A stretch of 64,000 nt of DNA from Acidimicrobiaceae bacterium (GCA_016722025.1 JADKGZ010000009.1:127778-191777); one strand, 5' to 3'; positions 24,433 to 34,140 are shown, numbered from the stretch's first letter. Numbers and translations: made by a program. Notes: a model not told the origin generated them from the sequence alone.

Positions 24433-25107
24433 ATGCCCGCGCCTGCAGGTGTTGCTCTCGAAACTCCACCGACGTTGGCCGAGTGGGTCGACTCGCGGCT
24501 TCGCGCTGCCATCCTCAGCGGCGAGCTGGCAGCAGGCGAGAAGCTGCGCAGCGAGCATCTCGCGGCCGAGTGGGGCGTCTCACCTACGCCGCTGCGCGAG
24601 GCGTTCCAGCGCCTGGCCGGCGAAGGAATGGTGGTCATCGAGCCGCAGCGCGGCGCACGCGTGGCCGCCATCGATGCCACTGAGGCGGCGGAGTACTACG
24701 AGCTGCGCCTGTTGCTCGACCCCAGGGCACTGCGGTCATCGATGGCAGCGCACGCGAGAGGCACCTCGGCGGCGGCGTTCCGCGACTCGGTGCACGCGGC
24801 CTACGTGCTGCTCACTGGCCGCCATCGCACCGTGCCCGCCTATCTCGATGTGCACCGGGGGTTCCATCTCGCGCTGCTGGCGGGTTGCACCAATCGCCAG
24901 TTGTACCGCACGGTCGTGCAACTGCACGACCACACGCAGCGCTTTCAAGTCAGCGGCGCAGGCGCGCAGCGCCGGGGCGATCCGGCGGCCGAACATGCCG
25001 AGCTCTACGACGCCGTGATGGCCGGTGATGCCCGCCGAGCGGCGGCAACCCTCACCGCTCACCTGCAGGCAACGCTCGACGCAGTGTTGGCGCTGACCCG
25101 GGGCTGA
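24433..25107 (+). CDS. GntR-family transcriptional regulator (FCD type)
   Basis: A 224-residue regulator. The winged-helix domain (about 15-80) has LRAAILSGELAAGEKLRSEH, WGVSPTPLREAFQRLAGEGM and the wing VIEPQRGARVA. The C-terminal helical FCD-type ligand domain (about 90-215) has EYYELRLLLDPRAL and the metal/ligand His residues in DVHRGFHLAL, HDHTQRF and EHAELYDAVMAGD. It is divergent from the aromatic meta-cleavage operon and is the obvious candidate repressor, with a pathway metabolite as ligand. Confidence 0.9.
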   Translation: MPAPAGVALETPPTLAEWVDSRLRAAILSGELAAGEKLRSEHLAAEWGVSPTPLREAFQRLAGEGMVVIEPQRGARVAAIDATEAAEYYELRLLLDPRALRSSMAAHARGTSAAAFRDSVHAAYVLLTGRHRTVPAYLDVHRGFHLALLAGCTNRQLYRTVVQLHDHTQRFQVSGAGAQRRGDPAAEHAELYDAVMAGDARRAAATLTAHLQATLDAVLALTRG

Positions 25108-25177
25108 CGGCGTCCGTCGCAGCTCGCCATCGCCGGCCCCGCGATCGGTGCGGGTGCCGTGCCGGTGCCAGCGCCTG

Positions 25178-25814
25178 TCAGCCGCCGAGCATGTCGTCGT
25201 ACATGCCCTTCAACCAGGCTGTCACAGCCGGTGGTGCACTGCGGGTGGCCGGCGTCGAACGGAGGTGCCGGGTCGTACTCCATGTCGAGTTGGGCTGCCT
25301 GCGCGCACTCCGTGCCCATGATGCGCTCAACGAGGACGAGGCTCATGTCGATGCCTGCCGAAACCCCGGCCGACGTGATGACCTTTCCGTGCTCGACGAC
25401 GCGGGCATCGGTGGGGATGGCGCCGTAGTCGGCCAGCTCCGCATGGCTGTACCAGTGAGTGGTGGCGGGTAGGTCGCGCAGTGCGCCTGCCGCCCCCAGC
25501 AGCAAGGCGCCGGTGCACACCGATGTCGTCCACTGCGTGTTGGGGTGCATCTCGCGGATCCAGTCGACCAGCACATGCCCTCGGCGGGCCATGCCGATGG
25601 CCGCGACTCCGCCCGGCACCACGAGCACGTCGACATGAGCGAGCTCGTCGATGCTCATCTGGGCCTCCATCGTGAAGCTGCCGCCGTTGCTCACCGGCCC
25701 AGCCTTCTCGGCGACGAACGCGAACTCGTACCCGGGGATGCCGGCGAGCGCGTGATAGGGGCCGATCGCATCGAGGGCGGTGAAGCCTGGGTAGAGCAGC
25801 ATCGCTGTGCGCAT
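25178..25814 (-). CDS. DJ-1/PfpI family protein, frameshifted
   Basis: About 211 residues once one base is removed near 25229. Before the break it has TAMLLYPGFTALDAIGPYHAL, VDVLVVPGG, and the nucleophile elbow TSVCTGALLLGAAG with a cysteine, then THWYSH and the strand GKVITSAGVSAGIDMSL. This is the isonitrile-hydratase/transcriptional-regulator-like subgroup of the DJ-1/PfpI superfamily without an AraC domain. In the corrected frame it ends in AVTAWLKGMYDDMLGG and stops at 25178, as expected for the family. Without the correction a poor C-terminus would run to 25059. The reaction is unknown. Confidence 0.8.
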
Positions 25815-25868
25815 GCCCACATGTCGCCGGTCGGCAGCATTGAGTTCCCGCAACCGAAAACGAAAGTG

Positions 25869-25910
25869 CCGGCCCCCCTCCCGAGGTGTGTTCGTGAGGA
25901 GGAAGGCCGG
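25869..25910 (-). terminator. Hairpin terminator of the MoxR-DUF58-transglutaminase operon
   Basis: A long hairpin downstream of the transglutaminase stop: CCGGCC (25869-25874) pairs with GGCCGG (25905-25910) and CCTCC (25877-25881) with GGAGG (25898-25902), with a symmetric 2-2 internal loop and a 16-base apical loop. On the minus strand it is followed by a moderately T-rich CACTTTCGTTTTCGG. The rest of the 25815-26075 gap shows no supported gene. Confidence 0.6.
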
Positions 25911-26075
25911 CTGCGAGCGGCTGCAACTGGGAACCGGTCAGGATCTGTTGCCGTCGCTGCGTTGCATGTGTGGTCGATGGGTAGCCCCGTTCAGTTCCCG
26001 CGATTTCGAACTTTCTCGTCGATCAGCGACGTGCTCGAGGATCAGATGCCTCGCTCGTCGTCGCAGGGTGCGGGT

Positions 26076-28037
26076 TCAGGCGGATCGCTCCAGCTCGGAG
26101 ATGGCATCGAGCGCGCGGTGATACGAGGTGTCGTCGTCCGCCCACTCCGCTGCGAACGCGGATGCGTCGAGAGTCGCCGCCAGCTCCTGAGCGGCTCGCT
26201 GGTCGAAGACGTCGGCCAGTCGTGCGTTGGGCGCGTGCAGTGGAGCACCACGCTGCAGTGCGGCGCTCACGAAGCGATCCTGCAGCACACCCCAGCGACC
26301 TCGTCGCCGGCGCCGCCACCAGCCGACCACGAGCTTGCCGACGACCGTGATGGCGGCGACCAGGAGCAACGATGTCAGCACCACCGCGATGTGGTCGCCG
26401 ATGAGGCCGGCGACCGCCTTCGCCAAGTCGCCTCCGATGGTGGTACGAGTGGCCTCGCCGGCAAGCGGCACTGCAGCTGTTGGATCGAAGGCGATCCAGC
26501 CGAAGTTGGGAAACCGCACTTCCACCCAAGCGTGAGCGTCGCTGGCGCGGCTGATCCACACACCCGCCACCTCGTCGCGTTCGCTCGGCACGTACCCGGT
26601 GGCGATGCGAGCGGGTATGCCGAGGCTGCGCAGCAGCATCGCGGTTGCGCTGGCGATCTGCTCGCAGAAGCCCTGCTGTGACTCGAACAGGAAGTGATCG
26701 ACCGCATCGACGTCGCTCGGCGGCACGGGCGCTTCGAGGTTGTACGTCACGTGGGTGCGCAGCCATGCCTGGATCGCAAGGATCACGTCGTACGTGGATG
26801 ACGCTCCACCCGCGAGCTCCTCGGCCAGAGCCCTCGTTCGGTCGGTGGTGGAGGCGGGCGTGTAGACGAACTCGATCGGAGACGCCAGCTGCGAGATGTC
26901 GCCTTCGGCGCGCAGGCCGTCGGCGGTGGCGCCCGACCGTTGCGAGACGACGGTGTAGGCGCTGCCGGCGGGAATCACCACCTGTGCGCGAAGCGCCCCG
27001 TCGGGCCGCGCCCACATCGGTGCTGCCAGCAGCACTCGATCGGCGCGACTGGCAGCGAACACGATGTTGGGAAGGTCCACCTCCGCGTAGAAGGTCTGGA
27101 TGAACTGGTCGTCACCTTTCGTGCTCACATCGCCGGGGGCCAACCGGACGTCGTGGTCAGGGCCTTCGGTGAGTTCGCCGGTCGCCTCGTCAACTCGCCA
27201 CACGCGCCCGTCGAACTGGGTGAACGTCTGTCCGCGCCAGAAGTCGGCATACGGCGCCCGAACCCGCAACACCACTTCGTCGCCCAACGCACCCCGCAAC
27301 GAGGTGTCCATGGTCGGGCTGAAACCTGGGTAGCCGCCAGCGCCCGCACCAGATCGCGAGCCTCCGGGGGCGGCGCCGCCGAGCAGCGGTGAGCCGTCGG
27401 CGGCCACCAGTTCGCCATCACTGGGTGTCGGGCGGTACTCCTGCAGCCAGCTCGGCAGCGTCAGTTGCGCGGGGCCTTCCGGCACGCGCACCACGGCCAG
27501 TACAGCCAGCACCGCGCTGGCAGCGCCGACGACGGCCACGGCGCGAGTGACGACGAGCCGTCGGTTGGTGCGCCCGCTGCGCCCGGTCGCAGCGGGCGGC
27601 CGGCGATCGATGTGCGCAACGGCATGCGAGCCGATCGTGAGGCCCGCAAGCGAGACGGCCAGCCACACCACCAGCCGCTCGTCGACGCGAATGCCGGCCG
27701 CGTACGCGGTCAGCATCGCCGAGCACGCCAGCGACACCCGGGCCGATCGGCGGTCGGTGCACTCGAAACCCTGCATCACCACCAGTGCCACCAGTGTCTG
27801 CGGCAGGAGGAACCGCAAGGAGGTGGCGATGCTGTCGACGGCGCTGAGATCGACGAGTGAGAGTGCCACTGCCACGCCGGTGAGGAGCCCGAGCGCTTGA
27901 CGGAGCAGTCGCTGGTGGTGGGGGCCGCGCATGGAGAAGTACGCACCGGCGGCGACCGCCGCCAGCACCACCGCGATCTGGATCAGGCCGTACCCCAGCG
28001 GCTCCAGCAGCATCACCGGGGGAGCGGCGGCTGCCAC
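26076..28037 (-). CDS. Membrane transglutaminase-like protein (TgpA family)
   Basis: About 650 residues. Several transmembrane helices occupy the first ~200 residues (DUF3488-like), followed by a long extracytoplasmic region and a transglutaminase domain with the Cys-His-Asp triad: QGFCEQIASATAMLLRSLGI, DAHAWVEVRF and GWIAFDPTAAVP. One more transmembrane helix (VLTSLLLVAAITVVGKLVV) and a C-terminal cytosolic DUF4129-like part follow. Family members are membrane thiol proteases or transglutaminases of unknown substrate, always found with MoxR and DUF58 genes as here. The start is not determined: the frame is open to 28292, and GTG 28037 is a conservative choice. Confidence 0.8.
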   Translation of the reverse strand: MAAAAPPVMLLEPLGYGLIQIAVVLAAVAAGAYFSMRGPHHQRLLRQALGLLTGVAVALSLVDLSAVDSIATSLRFLLPQTLVALVVMQGFECTDRRSARVSLACSAMLTAYAAGIRVDERLVVWLAVSLAGLTIGSHAVAHIDRRPPAATGRSGRTNRRLVVTRAVAVVGAASAVLAVLAVVRVPEGPAQLTLPSWLQEYRPTPSDGELVAADGSPLLGGAAPGGSRSGAGAGGYPGFSPTMDTSLRGALGDEVVLRVRAPYADFWRGQTFTQFDGRVWRVDEATGELTEGPDHDVRLAPGDVSTKGDDQFIQTFYAEVDLPNIVFAASRADRVLLAAPMWARPDGALRAQVVIPAGSAYTVVSQRSGATADGLRAEGDISQLASPIEFVYTPASTTDRTRALAEELAGGASSTYDVILAIQAWLRTHVTYNLEAPVPPSDVDAVDHFLFESQQGFCEQIASATAMLLRSLGIPARIATGYVPSERDEVAGVWISRASDAHAWVEVRFPNFGWIAFDPTAAVPLAGEATRTTIGGDLAKAVAGLIGDHIAVVLTSLLLVAAITVVGKLVVGWWRRRRRGRWGVLQDRFVSAALQRGAPLHAPNARLADVFDQRAAQELAATLDASAFAAEWADDDTSYHRALDAISELERSA

Positions 28038-28080
28038 CGCGACTGCCCAGCGCGCACCGCTCGTCAGCGAGCTCTCGGGC

Positions 28081-28914
28081 TCAGGCGAGGGGATCGCGAG
28101 CGGTCGCTGCCAGAACGGCGTGTGCGGTCGGCTGCCGCCGGGTCCTTCGCCTGCCTCGAAGGCGGCACACCAGCGCAGCACTGCGGCTCGGTCGCGCAGC
28201 GCCGTCGGCTCGTGCGCGTCCACCTGCACGGCAACCCGAGCGGACCCAGCGCTCCTCCAAGTCGTGCAGTCGTTGACGCACCACGAACTCACCGGTGCGC
28301 AGCGTTGCGGGCCAGTGCACTGCGGTCAACTCGTCGCCCTCGCGCCAGCTACGAACTCCGTCCACTTCGTCGCGGCCGGTGGCGCGGCTGGTCACGCAGT
28401 TGTCACCGCGGTGACCGGCCGGTCGTTGGTGCGGTGCCGGTTCGAGGGCAGCCGTGGGGGCGACGAAGAGCGGTTCGATACCGATCGTCGAGCGCCGTCG
28501 CCACCAGACGATGCCCAGCGTTCCTGCGCTGGAGAGCCGCACCTGCACCGATGTGTGCACCCCTCGGCCGGGTGCGCTGCCAGACAGCAGCGTCGAGCCC
28601 GGCGCCACCCACCCGCGTGCCACGACAGCCTCTGCAATCCTCAGCTCGGCGTGCGCCCGGCGCGTCCCGTTCGCGTGCACGTGCCACGTCAGGGTGCTCT
28701 CCGCGTCGGCAAGGTCTGCCGTCGTCACGGCGTCCACCGAGATGTGGCGGATGGCGGTCCAGCCACTCAGCAGGCTGGCGACGAAGGCAACCAGGCCGAC
28801 GGCGATCAGGATGACCACCGCCGACGCGCCCGTCAGGAGTGCGATGGCGCACGCGATCAGCCATGCGACCCCCAGCGCCGAGGCACCATGGGCGACGCCG
28901 ACCGGGCGGTTCAA
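28081..28914 (-). CDS. DUF58 protein, frameshifted near the 3' end
   Basis: Two N-terminal transmembrane helices (ALGVAWLIACAIALLTGASA and VVILIAVGLVAFVASLLSG) precede a beta-rich part and the DUF58 signature VRSWREGDELTAVHWPATLR with FVVRQRL. The protein partners MoxR-type AAA ATPases in an envelope or chaperone-like function. The probable start is TTG 28914, overlapping the moxR stop (TTGA). Near 28235 an extra base in a CCC/GGG run throws the frame off. In the alternative frame the coding signal continues (RVAVQVDAHEPTALRDRAAV) and runs without a stop into the transglutaminase frame, so the true end is unresolved. Confidence 0.7.
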   Translation of the reverse strand: MNRPVGVAHGASALGVAWLIACAIALLTGASAVVILIAVGLVAFVASLLSGWTAIRHISVDAVTTADLADAESTLTWHVHANGTRRAHAELRIAEAVVARGWVAPGSTLLSGSAPGRGVHTSVQVRLSSAGTLGIVWWRRRSTIGIEPLFVAPTAALEPAPHQRPAGHRGDNCVTSRATGRDEVDGVRSWREGDELTAVHWPATLRTGEFVVRQRLHDLEERWVRSGCRAGGRARADGAARPSRSAALVCRLRGRRRTRRQPTAHAVLAATARDPLA

Positions 28915-29886
28915 CGCCTCGGCGCCTGCACGGCCGCGATGCACTCTGCCACGACATCGGCGGCGTGTGCTCGCTCGCTGCCGGCCATGACCAGGCGGTG
29001 CGGCAACGCGCTGAGCGCGGCGCGCGCGATGTCGTGCGGTGCCACGTAGTCGCGGCCTGCCATGAAGCTGAAGGCCTTGGCCAGCGACACCAGCGCCACG
29101 CCGCCGCGTGGAGGCGCCCAGGCGCACCCGCTGGTGCGACCGGGTGCCATGCAGGATGGCGACTGCGTACATCGCGACGGCGTCGGCCAGGTGGACGCGC
29201 TGTACTGCGCAGCGGCTCGTCTCCAGATCACCCAACGTCGCCACGCGCACGACGCTGCCGAGCTGGCCGCGACCGCGACGCCCGGTGAGCACTTCCACTT
29301 CCTCGTCCGTGCTGGCCCTGCCGAGACTGATGGCGGTCATGAAGCGATCGGTCACGCCCTCGGCGAGCGGGTAGGTGCCGGCCATCTCCACCGGGTTCTG
29401 AGTGGCGATGACCACGAACGGTGCGGGCACGGCATGGGTGGTGCCGTCGACCGTCACGCAGCCCTCCTCCATCACCTCCAACAGCGCCGACTGCGTGCGT
29501 GGGTTGGCGCGGTTGAGCTCATCGAAGAGCACGACGTTGGCGAACACCGGTCCGGGGCGGAAGTGCAGGCCGAACCCGTCGGCATTGGGTGCCAGCGAGC
29601 CCACCACGTCGGCGGGCAACAGATCCGCAGTGCCCTGCACGCGGGCGAACGTGCCGCCGAGGGTGGCCGCCAAGGTCTGTGCGAGCAGGGTCTTGCCCAC
29701 GCCGGGGATGTCCTCCGCCAGCAGATGGCCGCCTGCCAGCACACATGCCGTGGCCACCTCGATCTGCTCCTTGCGGCCGGCGAACACCGAACCGATGCTG
29801 TCGACCATCGCGGCCGCCAACGCAGGTGGCGCCGATGGCGCGGAGGAACGATCGGAGGCCAGTGTGGAAGTCATCTGCAGGTTCAT
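28911..29886 (-). CDS. moxR: MoxR-family AAA ATPase, frameshifted
   Basis: About 325 residues of the MoxR branch of AAA ATPases. Walker A is EDIPGVGKTLLAQTLAATLG, Walker B is VVLFDELNRANPRTQSALLE, sensor 1 is FVVIATQNPVEMAGTYPLAE, and the arginine-finger region is GVTDRFM. One base is missing near 29107; adding it joins RVRLGAST to RGGVALVSLAKAFSFMAGRD, the normal C-terminal lid. It is first of the moxR-DUF58-tgpA operon and is thought to act as a chaperone or remodelling ATPase for its partners. Start at ATG 29886 or 29874. Confidence 0.88.
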
Positions 29887-29946
29887 CGGTCGATCGCGGC
29901 GCGTTCTCAAGCGCTTCCGTGAGCCCCTGGTAGTAGGTTCGGGCGC

Positions 29947-31268
29947 ATGTTGGGGGCCGGCCACCGGAACTGGAGAGGTGTGCCGGTGCTGGCGCTGGTT
30001 GCCCTGGTGGCTGCCTGCGACCAGCCGGTCGAGCGAACGAGCGGTCCGGTGGTCACCGTGTTCGGCACCGCCACCGATCGCGATGCCGACGGGTTCATCG
30101 CGTCGATGGAGGCGTTCGAGCGCAGCTCCGGCATCGATGTGCGCTACGTGGGCTCGGCCAACTTCGAGACCGACCTGCTCGAACGAGTTCGACGAGGCGA
30201 CGCTCCCGACCTGGCCCTGCTGCCACAACCCGGGTTGCTGCGGTCGCTCGCCGAAGACGGCATGGCGCTGCCGTACGACGCCGACCTCGCCGATGCGGCT
30301 CGCCGCGACGTCGACCCACGGCTGGTCGATCTCGTCAGTGTCGCCGGCCAGGTCTACGGCTCGTGGTACGCGGTGTCGCCGAAGAGCCTGGTGTGGTACT
30401 CGCCGAGGCAGTTCTCGGCCCGCGGGCTTGCCACGCCGAGCACCTGGGACGAGTTGATCGCGCTCACCGACCGGATCGAAGCAGCGGGCACCGCCCCCTG
30501 GTGCCTGGGTGTGCGCGATGCCGGGGCGACCGGTTGGGTGGCCACCGACTGGGTGGAAGACCTGGTGCTGCGCTTCGCCGGGCCCGACGTGTACGACGGA
30601 TGGATCGCGCGTGAGGTGCTGTTCACCGATCCTGCGATCACCGATGCGGTCGAGCGCTTCGGCACCATCGCGCTCAGCGAGAGCAGGGTGAACGGTGGCA
30701 ACCGGGCGTCGGTCGAGTTCACGGTGCAGGAGGCGGCGCAACAGCTGCTCGGGCCGCAGCCCGACTGCCTGCTGCACCGTCAGGCCAGCTTCCTCACCGA
30801 CTTCCTGGATCGCACGCTGAACGTGTCGCCCACGGGTGACCTGTGGGTCTTCCGTTTCCCGGCCCGGCCGGCGCGGCCTCGTCGATGTTGGTGGGTGGCA
30901 CGGCCGTCGCACGCTTCACCGACCGGCCCGAGGTGCGCGAGCTCGCCACGTACCTCACCACTCACGAGGCTGCTGCCGAGCGCGCGCGGTTGGGAGGGTT
31001 CATCTCCGCTCTCGACTCGTTCGCCAGCGATGCGTACCCGGCGGAGCTGAATCGCACACTGGCGCAATGGACCCGTGACGCCGAAGTGCTGCGCTTCGAT
31101 GCGTCGGATCTGATGCCTCCCGAAGTCGGGGTCGACGCGTTCTGGTCAGGACTGACTGCGTGGTTGGGTGGTGCTCGCCTGAGCACCACGATGGCTGCCA
31201 TCGATGCGGCGTGGCCCATGGTGGCCACTCCGCGCGTGGTGGAGGAGCGGGGCGCCAGTGAAGGATGA
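29947..31268 (+). CDS. ABC-type solute-binding lipoprotein, frameshifted
   Basis: About 441 residues. A signal peptide with lipobox LVAAC (Cys24) anchors it outside the membrane. The body matches family 1 sugar-binding proteins: VVTVFGTATDRDADGFIASM, FERSSGIDVRYVGSANFE, DAPDLALLPQPGLL, YGSWYAVSPKSLVWYSP and STWDELIALTDRI. Adding one C near 30852 joins GDLWVF to PFPGPAGAASSMLVGGTAVA, restoring the hinge and C-lobe through to 31268. No permease or ATPase genes are adjacent, so the transport partner is elsewhere or it serves as a receptor. Its stop overlaps the GTG start of the DUF389 gene. Confidence 0.8.
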
Positions 31269-32341
31269 AGCGGCGTCGCCGGTGACCGACGACGCGAACG
31301 TCCGACCGCGCGGGCCGTTCGGACCGCTGCTCTACCGGTTCGGCATCACGCGCCTGCGCATCACCGGCGATCAGCGCGACTCGATCGAGGCCGCGCTCTA
31401 CGACCGTGCGCGCATCGGCGGCCCCAGCACGCGCAACTTCATCGTGCTGAGCATCTTGTCCAGCACCATTTCGGCCTTGGGTCTGCTGCTCGACAGCGCG
31501 CCAGCCGTCATCGGCGCGATGCTGCTCGGTCCGTTCATCGTGCCGCTGCTGGCCATCGCGGGCGCTCGTGCAGGGGTGGGGTGCGCGCCTCGCCCGCGCG
31601 ATCGTGATGACGTTGGTGGGCATCGCGCTCAGTGTCACGTCCGGCCTGTTCGTCGGGTGGGTGGTGGGCGCTCGGTTGGACCCCGGAGAACTCCCCTCGC
31701 AGTTGGCGGCCATCGCTCAACCAGGTCTGCTCGATCTGGCGATTGCGCTCACAGCAGGTATCGCCGCGGGGTACGCGACGCTGCGCACCGAAGCCGGCGG
31801 CGCGCTGTCAGGTGTGGCCATCTCCGTCACGATCGAGCCACCGTTGGCCGCGATGGGGCTGTTCCTCGCTGCGGGCAACCAGCCCGCAATGCGGCAGGCG
31901 ATGCTGGCCATGGTCACCAACTTCGGTGCGCTCGTCGTCGGCGCCACGTTCGCGATGGCCTGGTGGGGGTTCGCCGACAAGACGACCCGGCGCGCTGCCG
32001 GCAGCAATCGAGTGCGCTTGGGGGTGCTGGTGTGGATCGCGGCGGTGGTGGCGGTTGCCGTGCCGCTCACCGTGTACTCCCAGCGGGTGGTGGAGGACCA
32101 ACGCTTCGAGGACCAGATCAGCGACGCAGTCGGCGAGTGGGATCCGTCGACGCGCATCTCGGCGCTCGACGCTCAGCTCCACGACGGATTCGCCACCGTC
32201 GAACTGTCGCTCACCGGCCCGCGACGGCCCGAACCGGCATGGCGGCTGGCGGAGCTGCTCTCCGAGCAACGTGGGGTGAAGGTGACGATTCACATCACGT
32301 TCGTGCTGGCCACCGAAGACCACGCGGTGGCCACGCCCTGA
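31258..32341 (+). CDS. DUF389 hydrophobic membrane protein, frameshifted
   Basis: About 361 residues after correction. The start GTG 31258 follows GGAGGAG. The diagnostic DUF389 core is STRNFIVLSILSSTISALGL, APAVIGAMLLGPFIVPLLAI, GLLDLAIALTAGIAAGYATL, GVAISVTIEPPLAAMGLFLA and NFGALVVGATFAMAWWG, giving about six transmembrane helices. A soluble C-terminal part follows (SALDAQLHDGFATVELSL). Removing one base near 31561 joins the two halves. The family is conserved but of unknown function. It overlaps the solute-binding lipoprotein gene by eleven bases. Confidence 0.8.
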
Positions 32342-32357
32342 ACGACGCGGTCCCGGT

Positions 32358-32375
32358 CGGCAGTGCCACCTGCCG
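32358..32375. terminator. Short hairpin between convergent genes
   Basis: CGGCAG (32358-32363) pairs with CTGCCG (32370-32375) around a 6-base loop, exactly between the DUF389 stop (32341) and the ribH stop (32376). Small, without a U-tract, so only a weak candidate. Confidence 0.35.
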
Positions 32376-32846
32376 TCAGGGCGCCATCGCTGCGCGAATC
32401 ACGTTCACCGTCTCGAGTGCCGCCAGTGCTGCATCGGCGCCCTTGTTGCCGGCCTTGCTGCCCGCTCGCTCGAGCGCCTGATCCATCGTGTCGACGGTGA
32501 TGATCCCGTTCGTCACCACCAGGCCGGTGTCGTGTGCGACGCGAGTGAGGCCGGCGGCGCTCTGGTTGGCGATCACCTCGAAGTGGTAGGTGGCTCCGCG
32601 CATGACAGCGCCGAGGGCCACGATCGCGTCATAGCGGCCGGTGGTCGCGAGTGCCTGCGCGGCCATCGGGATCTCCCACGCGCCCGGTACCCACACCGTG
32701 TCGATGGCCTCGGCGTCGGTGCCGTGGCGGGTGAGGGCGTCTCGTGCGCCCGCTTCCAGACGGCCGACGATGAGATCGTTGAAACGGCTGCACACCAGCG
32801 CGATCCGCAGACCGGCGCCGTTCATCTGGCCGTGGAAGGTGGTCAT
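32376..32846 (-). CDS. ribH: 6,7-dimethyl-8-ribityllumazine synthase
   Basis: A 156-residue lumazine synthase, the penultimate enzyme of riboflavin synthesis, which condenses the pyrimidine and the 4-carbon DHBP unit. Signatures are RIALVCSRFNDLIVGRLEAG, VWVPGAWEIPMAAQALA, VALGAVMRGATYHFEVIAN (catalytic His in the RGAT(Y)H motif), GLVVTNGIITVDTMDQALER and AGNKGADAALAALE. Length is normal. ATG 32846 overlaps the ribB stop (ATGA), so it is the last gene of the ribE-ribB-ribH operon under the FMN riboswitch. Confidence 0.95.
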   Translation of the reverse strand: MTTFHGQMNGAGLRIALVCSRFNDLIVGRLEAGARDALTRHGTDAEAIDTVWVPGAWEIPMAAQALATTGRYDAIVALGAVMRGATYHFEVIANQSAAGLTRVAHDTGLVVTNGIITVDTMDQALERAGSKAGNKGADAALAALETVNVIRAAMAP

Positions 32847-33486
32847 ACGAGTACTCCTCGAGTAGCTGGGTCGTGAGCTGTGCGGTACGCAATGAGGTCG
32901 GCGATGGAGATCAGCGGCAGGCGATGCGCTCGCGCGAACGCCTGCAGTTCGGGCAGGCGGGCCATGGACCCGTCGTCGAGCACCAGTTCGCTGAGCACTC
33001 CTGCGGGGGCGCGGCCGGCGAGGCGGGCGAGGTCGACGGCGGCCTCCGTGTGGCCAGGGCGTTGCAGGACGCCGCCGGGCCGTGCTCGCAGCGGGAAGAT
33101 GTGACCGGGTCGGTTCAGTTGGGCCGGCCGGGTGGAGGGATCGGCCAGCGCCCGCAGCGTCGCCGCGCGGTCGGCCGCCGAGATGCCGGTGGTGGTGCCC
33201 GCTGCGAGGTCGACGGTGACGGTGAATGCCGTGCGGAACTGGTCGGCGTTGGCGGCCGGGGCACCATCAGCGGCAGTGCCAAGGCTTCGCAGCGGTCGCC
33301 GGAGAGCGCGGCGCAGATGACGCCCGACCTGTGGCGCACGAAGAACGCGATCGCTTCCGGCGTGGCGGCATCGGCAGCCATGATCAGGTCGCCCTCGTTC
33401 TCGCGGTGCTCGTCGTCGGCCACCACGACGATGCCCCCCGCTGCGAGGTGGGCCAGTGCCCGCTCGATCGTGTCGAAGGCCGTCAC
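32843..33486 (-). CDS. ribB: 3,4-dihydroxy-2-butanone 4-phosphate synthase, frameshifted
   Basis: About 214 residues. It converts ribulose 5-phosphate to DHBP and formate. Conserved parts are AAGGIVVVADDEHRENEGDL (metal-binding acidic loop), FFVRHRSGVICAAL, DQFRTAFTVTVDLAAGTTTG, RPGHIFPLRARPGGVLQRPG, HTEAAVDLARLAG and the ending DLIAYR. Near 33260 one C is missing from a C-run; adding it joins ALPLMVP to AANADQF. It is a stand-alone RibB: no GTP cyclohydrolase II domain follows, so RibA must be elsewhere. GTG 33486 overlaps the ribE stop (GTGA). Confidence 0.88.
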
Positions 33487-34070
33487 GATGGCGCACCTTC
33501 GGCAGCGACGTGGCCGGCGAGCAGCCGCTCGACGTACTTCGCCAGCACGTCGACCTCGATGTTCACGTGGTCGCCGGGTTGCTTGGTGCCCAGCGTCGTG
33601 ACCGAGGCGGTGTGCGGGATGATGGCGACCGTGAACGTGTCGATGGTGGGGGCCACGACGGTGAGACTGACGCCGTCGACCGTGATCGATCCCTTCTCCA
33701 CCACGTACCGCATGAGTGCGACGGGGATGCGGACGCGCAGATCGGGCACTGGTTGCAGCACCTCCCCGACGCCGTCGACGTGACCCTGCACCAGGTGGCC
33801 GCCGAGGCGATCGGCCAGCCGTACCGAACGCTCCAGGTTCAACGGCGACCCGACTGCGATGCCGTGCAGGCTGGTGCGTGCGAACGTCTCGTCGCTCACG
33901 TCGGCTTCCCACCAGTCGGGGCCCTGCTCGACGACCGTCAGGCAGCAACCGTTGACCGCGATCGAGTCGCCGAGGTGTGCGTCCTCGAGCACGACCGAGG
34001 CCGCGATCCGTACGCGCGATCCGTTCAACGCCTCGACGCTGCCGATCTCTTCCACGATTCCTGTGAACAT
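33483..34070 (-). CDS. ribE: Riboflavin synthase alpha subunit
   Basis: A 195-residue riboflavin synthase that dismutates two lumazines into riboflavin. It begins with the diagnostic MFTGIVEEIGSVEAL and has two lumazine-binding barrels: the first with DSIAVNGCCLTVVEQ and SDETFARTSL, the second starting GGHLVQGHVDGVGEVL with KGSITVDGVSLTVV. ATG 34070 is fixed by this N-terminus. It is the first gene after the FMN riboswitch, so synthesis of the final enzymes is under feedback control by FMN. Confidence 0.95.
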   Translation of the reverse strand: MFTGIVEEIGSVEALNGSRVRIAASVVLEDAHLGDSIAVNGCCLTVVEQGPDWWEADVSDETFARTSLHGIAVGSPLNLERSVRLADRLGGHLVQGHVDGVGEVLQPVPDLRVRIPVALMRYVVEKGSITVDGVSLTVVAPTIDTFTVAIIPHTASVTTLGTKQPGDHVNIEVDVLAKYVERLLAGHVAAEGAPS

Positions 34071-34140
34071 GGGCCAGTCCTGTCCTCTCGTTGTCGGGCC
34101 CTGGGGGTGCAGGTGCACGGCAACGCGAACAAGACGGCTG

